From: Ancylomarina sp. DW003
Lineage (GTDB): Bacteria; Bacteroidota; Bacteroidia; Bacteroidales; Marinifilaceae
Reading direction: 5' to 3'
DNA: 64,000 bases
NCBI RefSeq assembly: GCF_029029505.1
Contig: NZ_JAKJSD010000002.1
Span: 124,001-188,000 of the forward strand
The stretch's first letter is position 1. Each line of letters begins with the position of its first letter. The notes under the pieces are model-generated. The model worked only from the letters and a program-made list of their open reading frames with translations, was not told the origin of the DNA and searched no databases. Shown in pieces: positions 26,360-36,110 of the stretch. The translations under genes and the position numbers were made by a program.

Positions 26360-26917
26360 TTACTTTTTCTTTTTCGGCGCGATGAACATTGTCATACGCT
26401 TTCCTTCAAGTCTAGGCATTTGTTCAACTTTCCCAATCTCTTCAAGATCTTGAGCAAATTTTAACAATAAAATCTCTCCTTTATCTTTAAAAAGAATAGA
26501 TCGCCCCTTGAAGAATACAAAAGCTTTTACTTTAGCACCTTCGCCAAGAAATTTCTCAGCGTGCTTCAGCTTAAAGTTGTAATCATGTTCGTCAGTATTT
26601 GGACCGAAACGAATCTCTTTCACAACAACTTTGACGGCTTTTGCTTTAATCTCCTTTTGTTTCTTTTTCTGCTGATAAAGAAACTTATTGTAGTCGATTA
26701 TCTTACAAACCGGTGGATCGGCGTTAGGTGAAATTTCCACCAAATCTAATTCCTTGTCCTGAGCAATTTTCAATGCTTCAGCAATAGAAAATACACCTGG
26801 TTCGATGTTGTCACCAACAATACGAACACTGCGGGCTCTAATCAACTGATTAATCTTATGTTGAGCCTCGCGAGGCTTCATCGGGCCTCTTCTGTTTCTA
26901 TGTTGAAATCCAGCTAT
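26360..26917 (-). CDS. infC: Translation initiation factor IF-3, probable AUA start
   Basis: Binds the 30S subunit, enforces correct start-codon selection and prevents premature 50S joining. The N-domain has [22 protein letters not shown], the linker is [21 protein letters not shown], and the C-domain has [16 protein letters not shown] and [18 protein letters not shown]. An ATG at 26881 gives 173 residues. I favour an ATA codon at 26917-26915 because it is 8 bases after GGGAGG (26931-26926), a strong Shine-Dalgarno match rarely seen in this phylum. It also adds a basic N-terminal stretch, [11 protein letters not shown]. Rare AUU/AUA starts are known for infC and allow IF-3 to limit its own synthesis. 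The ORF body is certain; the start is inferred. Confidence 0.9.
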   Translation of the reverse strand: MAGFQHRNRRGPMKPREAQHKINQLIRARSVRIVGDNIEPGVFSIAEALKIAQDKELDLVEISPNADPPVCKIIDYNKFLYQQKKKQKEIKAKAVKVVVKEIRFGPNTDEHDYNFKLKHAEKFLGEGAKVKAFVFFKGRSILFKDKGEILLLKFAQDLEEIGKVEQMPRLEGKRMTMFIAPKKKK

Positions 26918-26925
26918 GGCTAGTT

Positions 26926-26931
26926 CCTCCC
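26926..26931 (-). promoter_or_regulatory. Strong Shine-Dalgarno sequence in front of infC
   Basis: The minus strand reads GGGAGG, then 8 bases, then ATA GCT. It lies in the 22-base gap between the thrS stop and the proposed AUA start, and is about 45 bases away from the first ATG. Its spacing decides the start. Confidence 0.65.
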
Positions 26932-26939
26932 TTAGTTAG

Positions 26940-28892
26940 TTAGTAATTTGCAATAGAAGACATTTGACCTTCTACCTCTTTATTTATTAATTCAGCAAAT
27001 TCTGAAATTTGCATTGTTCCCATATCACCTTCTCCTTGTCGACGAACAGAAATCGTATTTTCTTGAGCTTCTTTTTCCCCAACAATTAGTAGATAAGGAA
27101 TCTTTTTCAATTCATTATCACGTATTTTACGACCAATCTTTTCATTTCGGTCGTCTAACACGGCGCGAATATCGGAATTATTTAACGAATTTAAAACTTT
27201 TTTTGCATAATCGTTATATTTTTCGCTAATAGGCATAATCACCGTTTGCTCAGGAGTTAACCACAACGGGAACTTACCTCCGGTATGTTCGATTAAAACA
27301 GCAACAAAACGCTCCATCGATCCGAATGGTGCACGGTGAATCATGATAGGACGATGCTTCTGATTATCGCTACCTACATATTCCAATTCGAAACGTTCCG
27401 GTAAGTTGTAATCAACCTGAATAGTACCCAATTGCCACTTACGTCCAATTGCATCCTTAATCATAAAATCTAGTTTAGGACCATAGAAAGCTGCCTCTCC
27501 ATATTCCACAACTGTATTTAATCCTTTTTCATCAGCCGCTTCGATAATTGCTTTTTCAGCTTTATCCCAATTCTCATCACTTCCAATATACTTCGAACTC
27601 TTTTCCTTATCGCGTAAAGAAACCTGAGCGGTATATTCTGTAAAGTTAAGTGCTTTAAAAATGATAAAGATAATATCGATCACTTTTTTGAACTCTTCTT
27701 TCAGCTGATCTGGTGTACAGAAAAGGTGAGCATCATCCTGAGTAAAACTTCTTACACGAGTTAAACCGTGAAGTTCTCCACTTTGCTCATAACGATAAAC
27801 GGTTCCAAACTCAGCAAAACGAATTGGAAGATCCTTATACGAACGTGGCTTAAATTTATAAACTTCGCAATGGTGAGGACAGTTCATTGGTTTCAACAGG
27901 TACTCTTCACCCTCTTGTGGTGTTTGAATAGCTTGAAATGAATCTTCACCATATTTATCGTAGTGACCCGATGTCTTGTATAGATTGATATTACCAATAT
28001 GTGGGGTAATAATCTGCTCGTATCCGAACTGCTTCTGAACACGTTTCAAGAATGTCTCAAGACTTTCTCTCAACTGTGCTCCCTTAGGCAACCACAATGG
28101 CATCCCTTGTCCTACATTCTGAGAAAAAGTGAATAATTCCATTTCTTTACCCAACTTACGATGGTCACGCTTTTTAGCTTCTTCCATCATAACAACGTAC
28201 TCATCCAAATACTTTTTCTTTGGAAAAGTAATACCATAAACACGAGTCAACTGTTTTCTTGTTTCATCGCCTCTCCAGTATGCACCGGCAATAGAGTTAA
28301 TTTTTATTGCCTTAATATATGAGGTGTTTGGCAAGTGAGGTCCACGACAAAGATCAGTAAAGTTTCCTTGCTGATAAAAACTAATTGTTCCATCGTCAAG
28401 ATCATTAATCAACTCTACTTTATATCCCTCATCTTTTGAGTCAAAAAACTCAAGAGCTTCAGCCTTGGTTACGTCTCTACGTGTGTACTCATTTTTTGTA
28501 CGAGCTAATTCCAACATCTTCTGCTCAATTTTTGGCAGATCTTTGTCGGTTAGCATACGATCTTCTCCCAAGTCAACATCGTAGTAAAAACCCATATCAA
28601 TTGCCGGGCCAATACCAAACTTAACTCCAGAATACAATGCTTCTAATGCTTCAGCCATTAAGTGAGCTGAAGAATGCCAAAAAGCATGCTTACCTTCTTC
28701 ATCATTCCATGTGTGAAGCTTTATGCTTGCATCTTCGTTAATCGCACGTGTCAGATCATACAACTGCTCATTCACGGTAATTGACAAAACCTCTTTTGCC
28801 AATCGACTAGAAATGCTTTTAGCAATCTCAATACCTGAGATGCCTACTTCAAATTCTTTTACTGTTCCGTCAGGAAATGTAATTTTAATCAT
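26940..28892 (-). CDS. thrS: Threonine--tRNA ligase
   Basis: Charges tRNA-Thr, with proofreading of Ser. Order of domains: TGS (residues 1-62), editing domain with [11 protein letters not shown] near 73-83, class II catalytic core with the zinc site [36 protein letters not shown] and the late motif [11 protein letters not shown], then the anticodon-binding domain ([13 protein letters not shown]). 650 residues, full length. It is first in thrS-infC-rpmI-rplT. I saw no T-box, as expected outside Firmicutes. A candidate -7 box lies about 140 bases upstream. Confidence 0.97.
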   Translation of the reverse strand: MIKITFPDGTVKEFEVGISGIEIAKSISSRLAKEVLSITVNEQLYDLTRAINEDASIKLHTWNDEEGKHAFWHSSAHLMAEALEALYSGVKFGIGPAIDMGFYYDVDLGEDRMLTDKDLPKIEQKMLELARTKNEYTRRDVTKAEALEFFDSKDEGYKVELINDLDDGTISFYQQGNFTDLCRGPHLPNTSYIKAIKINSIAGAYWRGDETRKQLTRVYGITFPKKKYLDEYVVMMEEAKKRDHRKLGKEMELFTFSQNVGQGMPLWLPKGAQLRESLETFLKRVQKQFGYEQIITPHIGNINLYKTSGHYDKYGEDSFQAIQTPQEGEEYLLKPMNCPHHCEVYKFKPRSYKDLPIRFAEFGTVYRYEQSGELHGLTRVRSFTQDDAHLFCTPDQLKEEFKKVIDIIFIIFKALNFTEYTAQVSLRDKEKSSKYIGSDENWDKAEKAIIEAADEKGLNTVVEYGEAAFYGPKLDFMIKDAIGRKWQLGTIQVDYNLPERFELEYVGSDNQKHRPIMIHRAPFGSMERFVAVLIEHTGGKFPLWLTPEQTVIMPISEKYNDYAKKVLNSLNNSDIRAVLDDRNEKIGRKIRDNELKKIPYLLIVGEKEAQENTISVRRQGEGDMGTMQISEFAELINKEVEGQMSSIANY

Positions 28893-29223
28893 CCTATTGT
28901 GTTTAATTTTTATTCACACCGCTACAAACCGGCATGATATACTTGAATAGAAACTTGAATTTCCCCAATTTTTCTTTGAATAAATTGGCTCATTTTCGAT
29001 GAAAACAAGCCAATTGGAAATTCAATCCACAAAGATATAATATTCTGAACAAAATTATCTCATTTATCTCAGCCAATTCACCAAGCGATAAAAACTGTAC
29101 TTTAATGACATAAATCCTTTTCTATGTTTCAAAAAAATCAAACCTTTGAGGCAATAATATCAAAACAGTTCTTTTTATAATGAACAACTGACTTTAAGGA
29201 CAATCTTAAACAAAAATAAAATC
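28893..29223. other. 331-base divergent region between thrS and DPP IV
   Basis: No gene. It carries the candidate thrS -7 box. Two CCAATT-containing stretches occur near 29010 and 29074. No terminator or riboswitch-like structure was recognised. Confidence 0.4.
29030..29037 (-). promoter_or_regulatory. Candidate -7 box for thrS
   Basis: The minus strand reads TATCTTTG, an exact TAnnTTTG match. A TTTTG further upstream is only 12 bases away, too close for the standard spacing, so support is modest. Confidence 0.35.
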
Positions 29224-31434
29224 ATGAAAAATTTCAAGCAACTGCTTGCCTTAGGCTTATTTTTATGCCTTTCGATTTCAGTACTTGCTCAGCAAGGTGC
29301 TAAAAAAATTAGCATGGAAGATATCATGCTCAACCATACCTTTGGACAGAAATCCGTCTATGGTGTGCGTTCTATGAATGATGGCATTCACTACACCACT
29401 CTTGAAGCTGGTGGAACTAAAATTGTAAAATATGCTTACGCAACCGGAAAAGCCGTAGCTACTCTTTTGGATTTAAATGAATTAAAATCAGAAGAATTAA
29501 AGAGCAGTTTCGATTATGAATTTAATGCTGATGAAAGCAGAATCTTATTAATGACCGACCGTGAGCGCATCTACAGACGTTCGTTTACTGCCAACTATTT
29601 TATTTTCAGCTTTAAGAATAAAGAACTAAAGCCTCTTTCTAAAAATGGAAAACAACGCCTGGCTACTTTTTCTCCTGATGGAAGAAGAGTCGCATTTGTT
29701 CGCGACAACAACATTTTCATTCACAATATCGCATTTGGTTCTGAAAGTAAAGTAACTAAAGATGGAGAATTCAATAAAATTCAGAACGGTACTCCTGATT
29801 GGGTTTACGAAGAAGAATTTGAATTCAACAGAGCTTTTGAATGGTCTCCGGACAGCAAAGCTCTTGCTTATATGAAATTCGACGAAAGCGAAGTTCCAAT
29901 GTTCAATATGAACAAGTTCGAAGGCATGTATCCTCAGGTTAAAGGGAATGCTTTATATCCGGAGAACTATGCTTACAAATACCCAAAAGCTGGTGAGAAA
30001 AATTCGGTTGTTGAAGTTTATGTTTATGATGTAAATGATCGATTGACTAAAAAAATGGATGTTGGTTCTGAAACAGACCAGTACATTCCACGTATTAAAT
30101 GGACGGCTGATGCAAAAATTTTAAGTATTTGCCGTCTAAATCGTCATCAGAATAAATTAGACATCTTATTGGCCAACTCGAAAACGGGTAAAACATCTAC
30201 TTTACTTACCGAAAAAAACAAATACTATGTAGACAGTAATACTCTGGATGATTTGACTTTTTTAGCAGATAACAAGCATTTCATTTTCTCTAGCGAAAGA
30301 GATGCTTTTCTTCATTTATATTTGTTTGATATGAATGGTGAGCAAATACAGCAAATTACAAAAGGAGATTGGGATGTAACCGAATTCATAGGCTACGATC
30401 AGAAAAAGAAAACCTGTTACTACCAATCGGCTGAAGTATCACCAATGGAGCGCAATATCTATTCAATCAAACTGAATGGTACGTCTAAAAAGAACTTAAC
30501 TCCTGCAAAAGGAACGAATAATGCTTCTTTCTCAAAGGGATTTAAGTATTTCATCAATAACTTTTCTAGCGTAGCGCAACCTAAAACAGTTAGTCTTTAT
30601 AACGCTAAGGCAAAATTAATTCGTACGCTTGAAGATAATAAGGATCTCGTTGAAAAGCTTAAAGATTATCAGTTTACAAGTAAAGAGTTTATTCAACTAC
30701 CTGCTGCTGACGAATTAACACAACTGAATGCCTGGATTATTAAGCCTTTCGATTTCGATCCTACTAAAAAGTATCCTGTTTTGATGACTCAATATAGTGG
30801 TCCTAACTCTCAGCAAGTTTTAAACAGATGGGGAATTGATTGGTACAATTATTTAGCTCAGGAAGGTTATATCGTTGTTTGTGTTGACCCTCGAGGAACG
30901 GGTGCCAGAGGTGAACTATTCCGTAAGTGCACTTATATGCAATTGGGGCGTTTAGAATCTGACGATCAGATTTCTGCGGCGAAAGCTTTAGCTAAAAAAG
31001 ATTTTATCGATGAAGATAGAATTGCAATTTGGGGTTGGAGCTATGGAGGTTTCATGTCGTCGCTTTGTTTAGAGAAAGCCAGCGATGTATTTAAAGCAGC
31101 TATAGCGATTGCTCCTGTTACCAACTGGCGTTATTACGATAGTGTTTACACAGAACGTTTCATGAGAACTCCAGCTGAGAATCCATCAGGTTACGACGAT
31201 AACTCACCAATTAACCATGCTGATAAACTGGAAGGTAATTTACTGCTATGCCATGGTACAGCCGACGACAACGTACATGTTCAAAACGTATACGAGTTTG
31301 CTGAGCGCCTGGTTCAAGCAAATAAGCAATTCGAGATGCAGATTTACACAAACCGTAATCATAGCATTTATGGTGGTGTCACTCGTCTACACTTATACAA
31401 CAGATTCAATAAATTCTTGAAAGACAATTTATAG
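29224..31434 (+). CDS. Dipeptidyl peptidase IV-type S9 serine peptidase
   Basis: Exported peptidase predicted to remove N-terminal dipeptides after proline or alanine. A signal peptide of about 22 residues ends at SVLAQ. The beta-propeller domain covers roughly 40-480 and includes the DWVYEEEFEFNRAFEWSPD segment, the Glu-Glu motif region that holds the substrate N-terminus in DPP IV. The alpha/beta hydrolase domain has nucleophile Ser in GWSYGGFMS, Asp in HGTADDNVH and His in NRNHSIYGG. 736 residues, complete. Single gene with a strong terminator. Probably in the periplasm, acting in peptide nutrition. Confidence 0.93.
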   Translation: MKNFKQLLALGLFLCLSISVLAQQGAKKISMEDIMLNHTFGQKSVYGVRSMNDGIHYTTLEAGGTKIVKYAYATGKAVATLLDLNELKSEELKSSFDYEFNADESRILLMTDRERIYRRSFTANYFIFSFKNKELKPLSKNGKQRLATFSPDGRRVAFVRDNNIFIHNIAFGSESKVTKDGEFNKIQNGTPDWVYEEEFEFNRAFEWSPDSKALAYMKFDESEVPMFNMNKFEGMYPQVKGNALYPENYAYKYPKAGEKNSVVEVYVYDVNDRLTKKMDVGSETDQYIPRIKWTADAKILSICRLNRHQNKLDILLANSKTGKTSTLLTEKNKYYVDSNTLDDLTFLADNKHFIFSSERDAFLHLYLFDMNGEQIQQITKGDWDVTEFIGYDQKKKTCYYQSAEVSPMERNIYSIKLNGTSKKNLTPAKGTNNASFSKGFKYFINNFSSVAQPKTVSLYNAKAKLIRTLEDNKDLVEKLKDYQFTSKEFIQLPAADELTQLNAWIIKPFDFDPTKKYPVLMTQYSGPNSQQVLNRWGIDWYNYLAQEGYIVVCVDPRGTGARGELFRKCTYMQLGRLESDDQISAAKALAKKDFIDEDRIAIWGWSYGGFMSSLCLEKASDVFKAAIAIAPVTNWRYYDSVYTERFMRTPAENPSGYDDNSPINHADKLEGNLLLCHGTADDNVHVQNVYEFAERLVQANKQFEMQIYTNRNHSIYGGVTRLHLYNRFNKFLKDNL

Positions 31435-31455
31435 AATTTTCAAACTCATAAAGAG

Positions 31456-31487
31456 AAAGAGCTTATTCCAATCGGGATAAGCTCTTT
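31456..31487 (+). terminator. Terminator of the DPP IV gene
   Basis: AAAGAGCTTAT (31456-31466) pairs with ATAAGCTCTTT (31477-31487), with inner TCC/GGG pairs and a 4-base loop, followed by TCTTTTT. Confidence 0.85.
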
Positions 31488-31671
31488 TCTTTTTAGTATG
31501 TGACTCGTCGTAGATAATAAGGACACTTTCAATGGAAACAACTACGAAAAATATAAAAAAACAGATCAGATGTAAAGTGTTTAAAAATATTTAAACCACT
31601 ATTGGAAGATTATATTTTATCATTTTCATAATTAATGAATCATGTTTCATTCATTAACTACAATAAAGTCG

Positions 31672-31679
31672 TATTTTTG
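31672..31679 (+). promoter_or_regulatory. Candidate -7 box for the lipocalin-like lipoprotein
   Basis: TATTTTTG, an exact TAnnTTTG match, about 52 bases before the start codon. The nearest -33-like sequence is TTTC at 31645-31648, with a spacer of 23. Confidence 0.45.
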
Positions 31680-31730
31680 ATGTTTATATTGAGTAATAAA
31701 TAGGAGTATTCATAAACAAATTAAAAATAA

Positions 31731-32099
31731 ATGAAACGCTTAGTATTAATTTTTTTAAGCCTTGCAGTAGCAGTACTTTTCTCAACCTCGTGTTCTAAAG
31801 ACGACGAAACTCAAGCCAGTTTTGATGAGTCATTGATTATTGGAAAATGGAAAAGTGGGACTTTATTTGAAAGATACGATTCTGACAAATCGGGTGCTAC
31901 CTGGGATACTGCTGATGATGTTAAAGAGGAAGAAGCTCAGGAATTTACCTGGACGATAAACAAAGACCAGTTGGAGCAAATTCATATCATCGTAAGTGGC
32001 GGTAAAGTTCCAAAAGTATACACCATCACGAACTTAACGGCATCATCAATGGAATATAAAGACGCTTACGGGGAAATAACATCATTCAGTAAACAATAA
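31731..32099 (+). CDS. Small lipocalin-like lipoprotein
   Basis: 122 residues. Signal peptide with the lipobox FSTSC (Cys21), then SKDDE, a linker used by many Bacteroidota lipoproteins. The mature part begins IIGKWKSGTLFERY, the opening strand typical of lipocalin-like domains, and continues as beta strands with no catalytic motif. Likely anchored to the outer membrane, ligand unknown. It is only 4 bases upstream of the AsmA-like gene, so the two share a transcript, suggesting a role at the cell envelope. Confidence 0.75.
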   Translation: MKRLVLIFLSLAVAVLFSTSCSKDDETQASFDESLIIGKWKSGTLFERYDSDKSGATWDTADDVKEEEAQEFTWTINKDQLEQIHIIVSGGKVPKVYTITNLTASSMEYKDAYGEITSFSKQ

Positions 32100-32103
32100 T
32101 AAG

Positions 32104-35100
32104 ATGCGGATATTAAAAAAAGTTGGAATAGCTTTACTGGGATTTGTTTTTGTATTGATACTAGCTGCCTCAATAGGCATGTGGTATCTTTTTACACCAG
32201 AGAAATTAAGCCCAATCGTTAATAAACAGGCAAAAGAATATTTAGCCTGCCATACAATGATAGAAAAAGTTGAACCAACTTTTTTTAGTACCTATCCGTT
32301 TTTTGGACTTGAGTTAACGAACCTTTGTTTGACAGAGAAGACAAATGCACCGAAAACTGATACAATCTTATATGCACCCAAATGCTTTGCCTCCTTAAAT
32401 GTACTCTCGTACTTATTGGATGGTAATATAAAACTTGACCCCTTTCTTGTTGAAGATGCTTATTTGAATTTCAAAATAAACTCATCGGGGCAATCTAATT
32501 TCGATATTTTAAAGAGCAGCTCCAATTCGACAGAAGCTGATTCGGAAGCATCATCTTTAGGTGATATGGACATTAGTAATGTTAAATTTAAGAATTGCAA
32601 TGCCAATTATACAGATGAGTCAACATTTAGAAAGGCTAATATCAGTAACTTAAATGCTAAGCTCGGGCTTAAATACAGCAAGGAGAAACAAGCTCTTAAT
32701 TTGGATATGCAGCTAAATCGATTGTTGTTTGCAACATCCGACTCGATGGCTCTTTATCTTGATGCACAGAACTGTGATCTAAAGATTACTTCTAAGGCTA
32801 AAGACAAAAATCTATTCGATTCCGATTTAAAGCTTGTTTGTAAAGCCATGTCGTTTTCTATGGCTGGTGATACCATTTTATCCAAGATGAAATTTGATAC
32901 ACACTTGCCTTTTAAAGCCAATCTATCTGAAAATACTTATAATTTTGAAGAGGCCAAACTCCTTGTTAACGATGAACAAGCCATTTCCTTCAATGGTCTT
33001 GTAAGCATCTTAAAAGATTACTCTATATCTACCGATATTGAATACTCAACCAAGGAATTGAATATTGAAAAAATTATAACTCTTGTTCCCAAAGCCTATT
33101 CTGAGCCACTAAAAGATATACGAGCTAAGGGCTATGCACAAGTCTCGGGATCAGTAAAAGGACTTATTTCAGAAACAAGCACGCCCCTTGTAACAGCAAA
33201 TATTGAATATTATAAGGGTGAAATTAAATACACTGGTTATCCAAGTGTAAAAGACATTCAATTATCCATGTCTACTCAGGTGGATCTGAATAAAAAGCAG
33301 AATTCGGCCGTTACAATCAATAGTAGTTCTGCCAAAATAAAGCACAGCACGGTTTCTCTTAAAGGAGAAATTTCGAATATTCTGGAAACGCCAGCCTACG
33401 ACATTTACTCGAAGGGTAATTTCAGCTTAGCCGATTTTAAATCGTTTATACCCAAAGATCAAAACATAAGTGTTCGGGGGTCGGTTAATGGTAACCTGCA
33501 TGCCCGATTCTCTCAGTCTGATTTAGACAAGGAGGCCTATCACCGTATCTATTTAACCGGCGATTTTGAAGCCCGGAATTTTTATGCAAGCTATAACGAC
33601 AGTATTAAGGTAAACCTACCTTCGGCAAAACTGAAGCTTGATTTACCCAGCCAAAACAGAGCAGACAAAAACCTTAGGTTTGCCAACATCAAAATTGATG
33701 CACCAAACTTAAATGTCAACATGTCTCCTTCGATGCGTGCGGCAAGTGAGAATCTTGAACTTTCTGTCGATATCAATCAGCTGGTAAAAGGCATTTCTAC
33801 CCCCATATCGGCATGTCATTTTAAATTTGGCAGCCTTAATGCTACAGCCGATACTTTATCTCTTATTGCCAATAATGCAGAGGGACAATTTCAATATGCC
33901 CCAACACTTAAAGCGAAACAAGAAATTGCTCTTATCAATTCTACAATTAATAGCCAAGAAATTGTAATCGCTGGCAAAGACTCTGTTCTCTTTAATGCTA
34001 ATGAGCTGTATGCCAAAACAAATTTGAAATACGATGACTCACAAAACAATCTGATTCTTAAATGGCAGCCCGAAGTGGCCATTAATTTCTCCGATGCCAT
34101 TTATAACCTAGGTAAGCAGCTAAAAGGTGAGATCCCAAATATATCGTTTACGCTTGATCCCGATACAATGGCGATTAAGAAAGCCGATGTGACTTTAGGT
34201 AAATCCGATTTTAGCCTTAGTGGTCAACTAACCGACATATCTAAATACATCAACAAGCAAGCATTGCTTAAAGGAAACTTTAACTTGATCTCTAAAAATA
34301 CCGATATTTATGAGCTGATGGATATTTTTAGTGGCATGGGAAGTCAAGACTCAAGCCTTGCTAGCAATGAAACTCTTACCACTGAAGATGATCCATTTAT
34401 GGTACCCAAAGGTGTCGAAATTCGATTAAACACAGCAATCAATCAGACTATCGTAAATGATAATATTATCGAAAATATTAAAGGTGGCTTAACCGTTAAG
34501 GATGGTACGCTTATTCTGGACCAAATGGGTTTTACAAGCCGGGCGGCCAATATGCAATTAACGGCTATGTACCGTTCAGACAGAAAAAATCATTTGTTCA
34601 GTGGCATCGACTTTCACCTTTTAGATATTGATGTTGCTGAACTCATTGATTTAATTCCTTCAGTTGACGCTATGATTCCAATGCTAAAATCATTCAAAGG
34701 GAAAGGTGAATTTCATTTGGCTGGAGAAACCTATCTTAAGAGCGATTATTCTCTTAAACAATCTACAATTCGTGGTGCGGCAGCTTTCCAGGGACAAGAA
34801 CTAACCCTTATGGATACCGAAACATTCGATATGATTGCAAGTAAACTCCTCTTTAAGAAAAAAACAGAAAATATTATAGATAGCCTGAGTGTTGAGATGA
34901 CTTTATTTAAGGATGAAATTGATTTATATCCTTTCCTTATTGTCATGGATAAATATAAAGCCGTTATTTCCGGACGTCATAATATGGATAATCACTTTAA
35001 CTACCACATATCGGTGACAGATACGCCTCTACCCGTTAGGTTAGGCTTAAATGTAAGCGGCACAATGGAAGATTTAAAATATAAGCTTGTTCCTTGTCAA

Positions 35101-35211
35101 TATAAACATCTTTACAATCCAAAAAAACAGGGCGCACTGGAAGAGCGAACTTTACGTTTAAAAAAGCTGATCTCGGAATCGCTTAAGGAGAATGTTAAGA
35201 CGATTGAATAG
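32104..35211 (+). CDS. AsmA-like family protein
   Basis: 1035-residue envelope protein with one N-terminal membrane anchor (about 6-30, GIALLGFVFVLILAASIGMW) and a long periplasmic beta-rich body. AsmA-like proteins share a fold with VPS13-type lipid-transfer bridges and are proposed to move phospholipid between membranes or influence outer-membrane assembly. Features seen are the FSTYPFFGLELTNLCL start of the AsmA N-domain and repeated strand patterns. The C-terminal domain (DGTLILDQMGFTSRAANMQL, then FKGKGEFHLAGETYLKSDYS) is also AsmA-like. No catalytic residues. Co-transcribed with the upstream lipoprotein and ended by a strong hairpin. Confidence 0.85.
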   Translation: MRILKKVGIALLGFVFVLILAASIGMWYLFTPEKLSPIVNKQAKEYLACHTMIEKVEPTFFSTYPFFGLELTNLCLTEKTNAPKTDTILYAPKCFASLNVLSYLLDGNIKLDPFLVEDAYLNFKINSSGQSNFDILKSSSNSTEADSEASSLGDMDISNVKFKNCNANYTDESTFRKANISNLNAKLGLKYSKEKQALNLDMQLNRLLFATSDSMALYLDAQNCDLKITSKAKDKNLFDSDLKLVCKAMSFSMAGDTILSKMKFDTHLPFKANLSENTYNFEEAKLLVNDEQAISFNGLVSILKDYSISTDIEYSTKELNIEKIITLVPKAYSEPLKDIRAKGYAQVSGSVKGLISETSTPLVTANIEYYKGEIKYTGYPSVKDIQLSMSTQVDLNKKQNSAVTINSSSAKIKHSTVSLKGEISNILETPAYDIYSKGNFSLADFKSFIPKDQNISVRGSVNGNLHARFSQSDLDKEAYHRIYLTGDFEARNFYASYNDSIKVNLPSAKLKLDLPSQNRADKNLRFANIKIDAPNLNVNMSPSMRAASENLELSVDINQLVKGISTPISACHFKFGSLNATADTLSLIANNAEGQFQYAPTLKAKQEIALINSTINSQEIVIAGKDSVLFNANELYAKTNLKYDDSQNNLILKWQPEVAINFSDAIYNLGKQLKGEIPNISFTLDPDTMAIKKADVTLGKSDFSLSGQLTDISKYINKQALLKGNFNLISKNTDIYELMDIFSGMGSQDSSLASNETLTTEDDPFMVPKGVEIRLNTAINQTIVNDNIIENIKGGLTVKDGTLILDQMGFTSRAANMQLTAMYRSDRKNHLFSGIDFHLLDIDVAELIDLIPSVDAMIPMLKSFKGKGEFHLAGETYLKSDYSLKQSTIRGAAAFQGQELTLMDTETFDMIASKLLFKKKTENIIDSLSVEMTLFKDEIDLYPFLIVMDKYKAVISGRHNMDNHFNYHISVTDTPLPVRLGLNVSGTMEDLKYKLVPCQYKHLYNPKKQGALEERTLRLKKLISESLKENVKTIE

Positions 35212-35253
35212 GGATGTAAGCTCCTTAGTGCTTGTCTTATCCAAGCAAAATAT

Positions 35254-35290
35254 AAAAATCCTGACAGCTCAAATGCTTGTCAGGATTTTT
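35254..35290 (+). terminator. Terminator of the AsmA-like gene
   Basis: A perfect 13-bp stem, AAAAATCCTGACA (35254-35266) and TGTCAGGATTTTT (35278-35290), with a T-rich exit. Confidence 0.9.
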
Positions 35291-35409
35291 ATGTTATAGA
35301 TATTATATCATTTTACAAACTAATTCACTCATATATGTATATAAGTCCGACAGATATTTAGGAGCTAATCGGCCGTCATTACTTATATGCATCATTGGGC
35401 GTATGTGCT

Positions 35410-35883
35410 TTATTTTTCTTTGTATTTTTCGATTGAATATCTCACAAAGTTAACTGTCATGTTTATTGTTTCCGCAATTTTCTCTATCGACATGTTTTCA
35501 TTCTTTAATCTATAAGCTAAAAACTCCAGTGATTCGCCAATCTCGATAATATTTTCGTCCGGGTCATAGAATCTAACTGCTTTTTGTCTCCACGGTTGTT
35601 CTTTTATTTCATGTAAAAATGTAACATTATTGCTTTTTAGTCGTTCTACGATCTGTTCAATATTGTCATCCTCAAAATATAATTCAAAATTATTTCCTCC
35701 ATTTTTGATTTCTCTTTTATCAATCAAATCTTCAAAATGAGCCTGAAAATGAATTGCAAAATCACCATGAAAAGTAATGTTTTCTCCAAAATCGGATTTT
35801 ACTTTTTGGTTTAACAGTTTCTCGTAAAAATAACGGGAATGTTTAATGTCAGATACCGTAATTAATGGACAAATATATTTCAT
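35410..35883 (-). CDS. Glyoxalase/bleomycin-resistance superfamily protein with HTH-like tail
   Basis: 157 residues. The first 120 form a vicinal-oxygen-chelate domain: MKYICPLITVSDIKHSRYFY, then FHGDFAIHFQAHF, NNFELYFEDDNIEQIVERL and a final strand FYDPDENIIEIGE that holds the usual metal-ligand Glu. The C-terminal 30 residues (MSIEKIAETINMTVNFVRYS) look like a helix-turn-helix, an addition seen in some small VOC proteins. The substrate is unknown; it might bind a small molecule as a regulator. It stands alone between two terminators. No promoter was identified. Confidence 0.75.
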   Translation of the reverse strand: MKYICPLITVSDIKHSRYFYEKLLNQKVKSDFGENITFHGDFAIHFQAHFEDLIDKREIKNGGNNFELYFEDDNIEQIVERLKSNNVTFLHEIKEQPWRQKAVRFYDPDENIIEIGESLEFLAYRLKNENMSIEKIAETINMTVNFVRYSIEKYKEK

Positions 35884-36048
35884 AATTTTATTCTCTTTCT
35901 GATTTTTATTATTTCCCGAATTTCTATCTCAATATTTTATTTAGTCAATTTAAATTTGCAAATATTATTAAATACCCTCCAACGATATAAGTTTTATTGA
36001 GGATTAAAACTACAAAACAAGTATAGCTTAACAAAAGAAACAGTAAAA

Positions 36049-36080
36049 TAAAAGCCATTCTCCTAAGAGAATAGCTTTTA
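36049..36080 (-). terminator. Terminator of the S9 hydrolase gene
   Basis: TAAAAGC-C-ATTCTC (36049-36062) pairs with GAGAAT-A-GCTTTTA (36067-36080), one mismatch, 4-base loop. The minus-strand exit is T-rich. Confidence 0.8.
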
Positions 36081-36110
36081 GATTTATGGGTTGAGTATGT
36101 ATATCTATTT

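Noticed and set aside
26879-26881. ATG 26881 as the infC start
   Set aside because: Kept as an alternative only. It has no ribosome-binding feature close by, whereas ATA 26917 has a well-spaced strong Shine-Dalgarno sequence and the added residues are basic, as in IF-3 N-termini.
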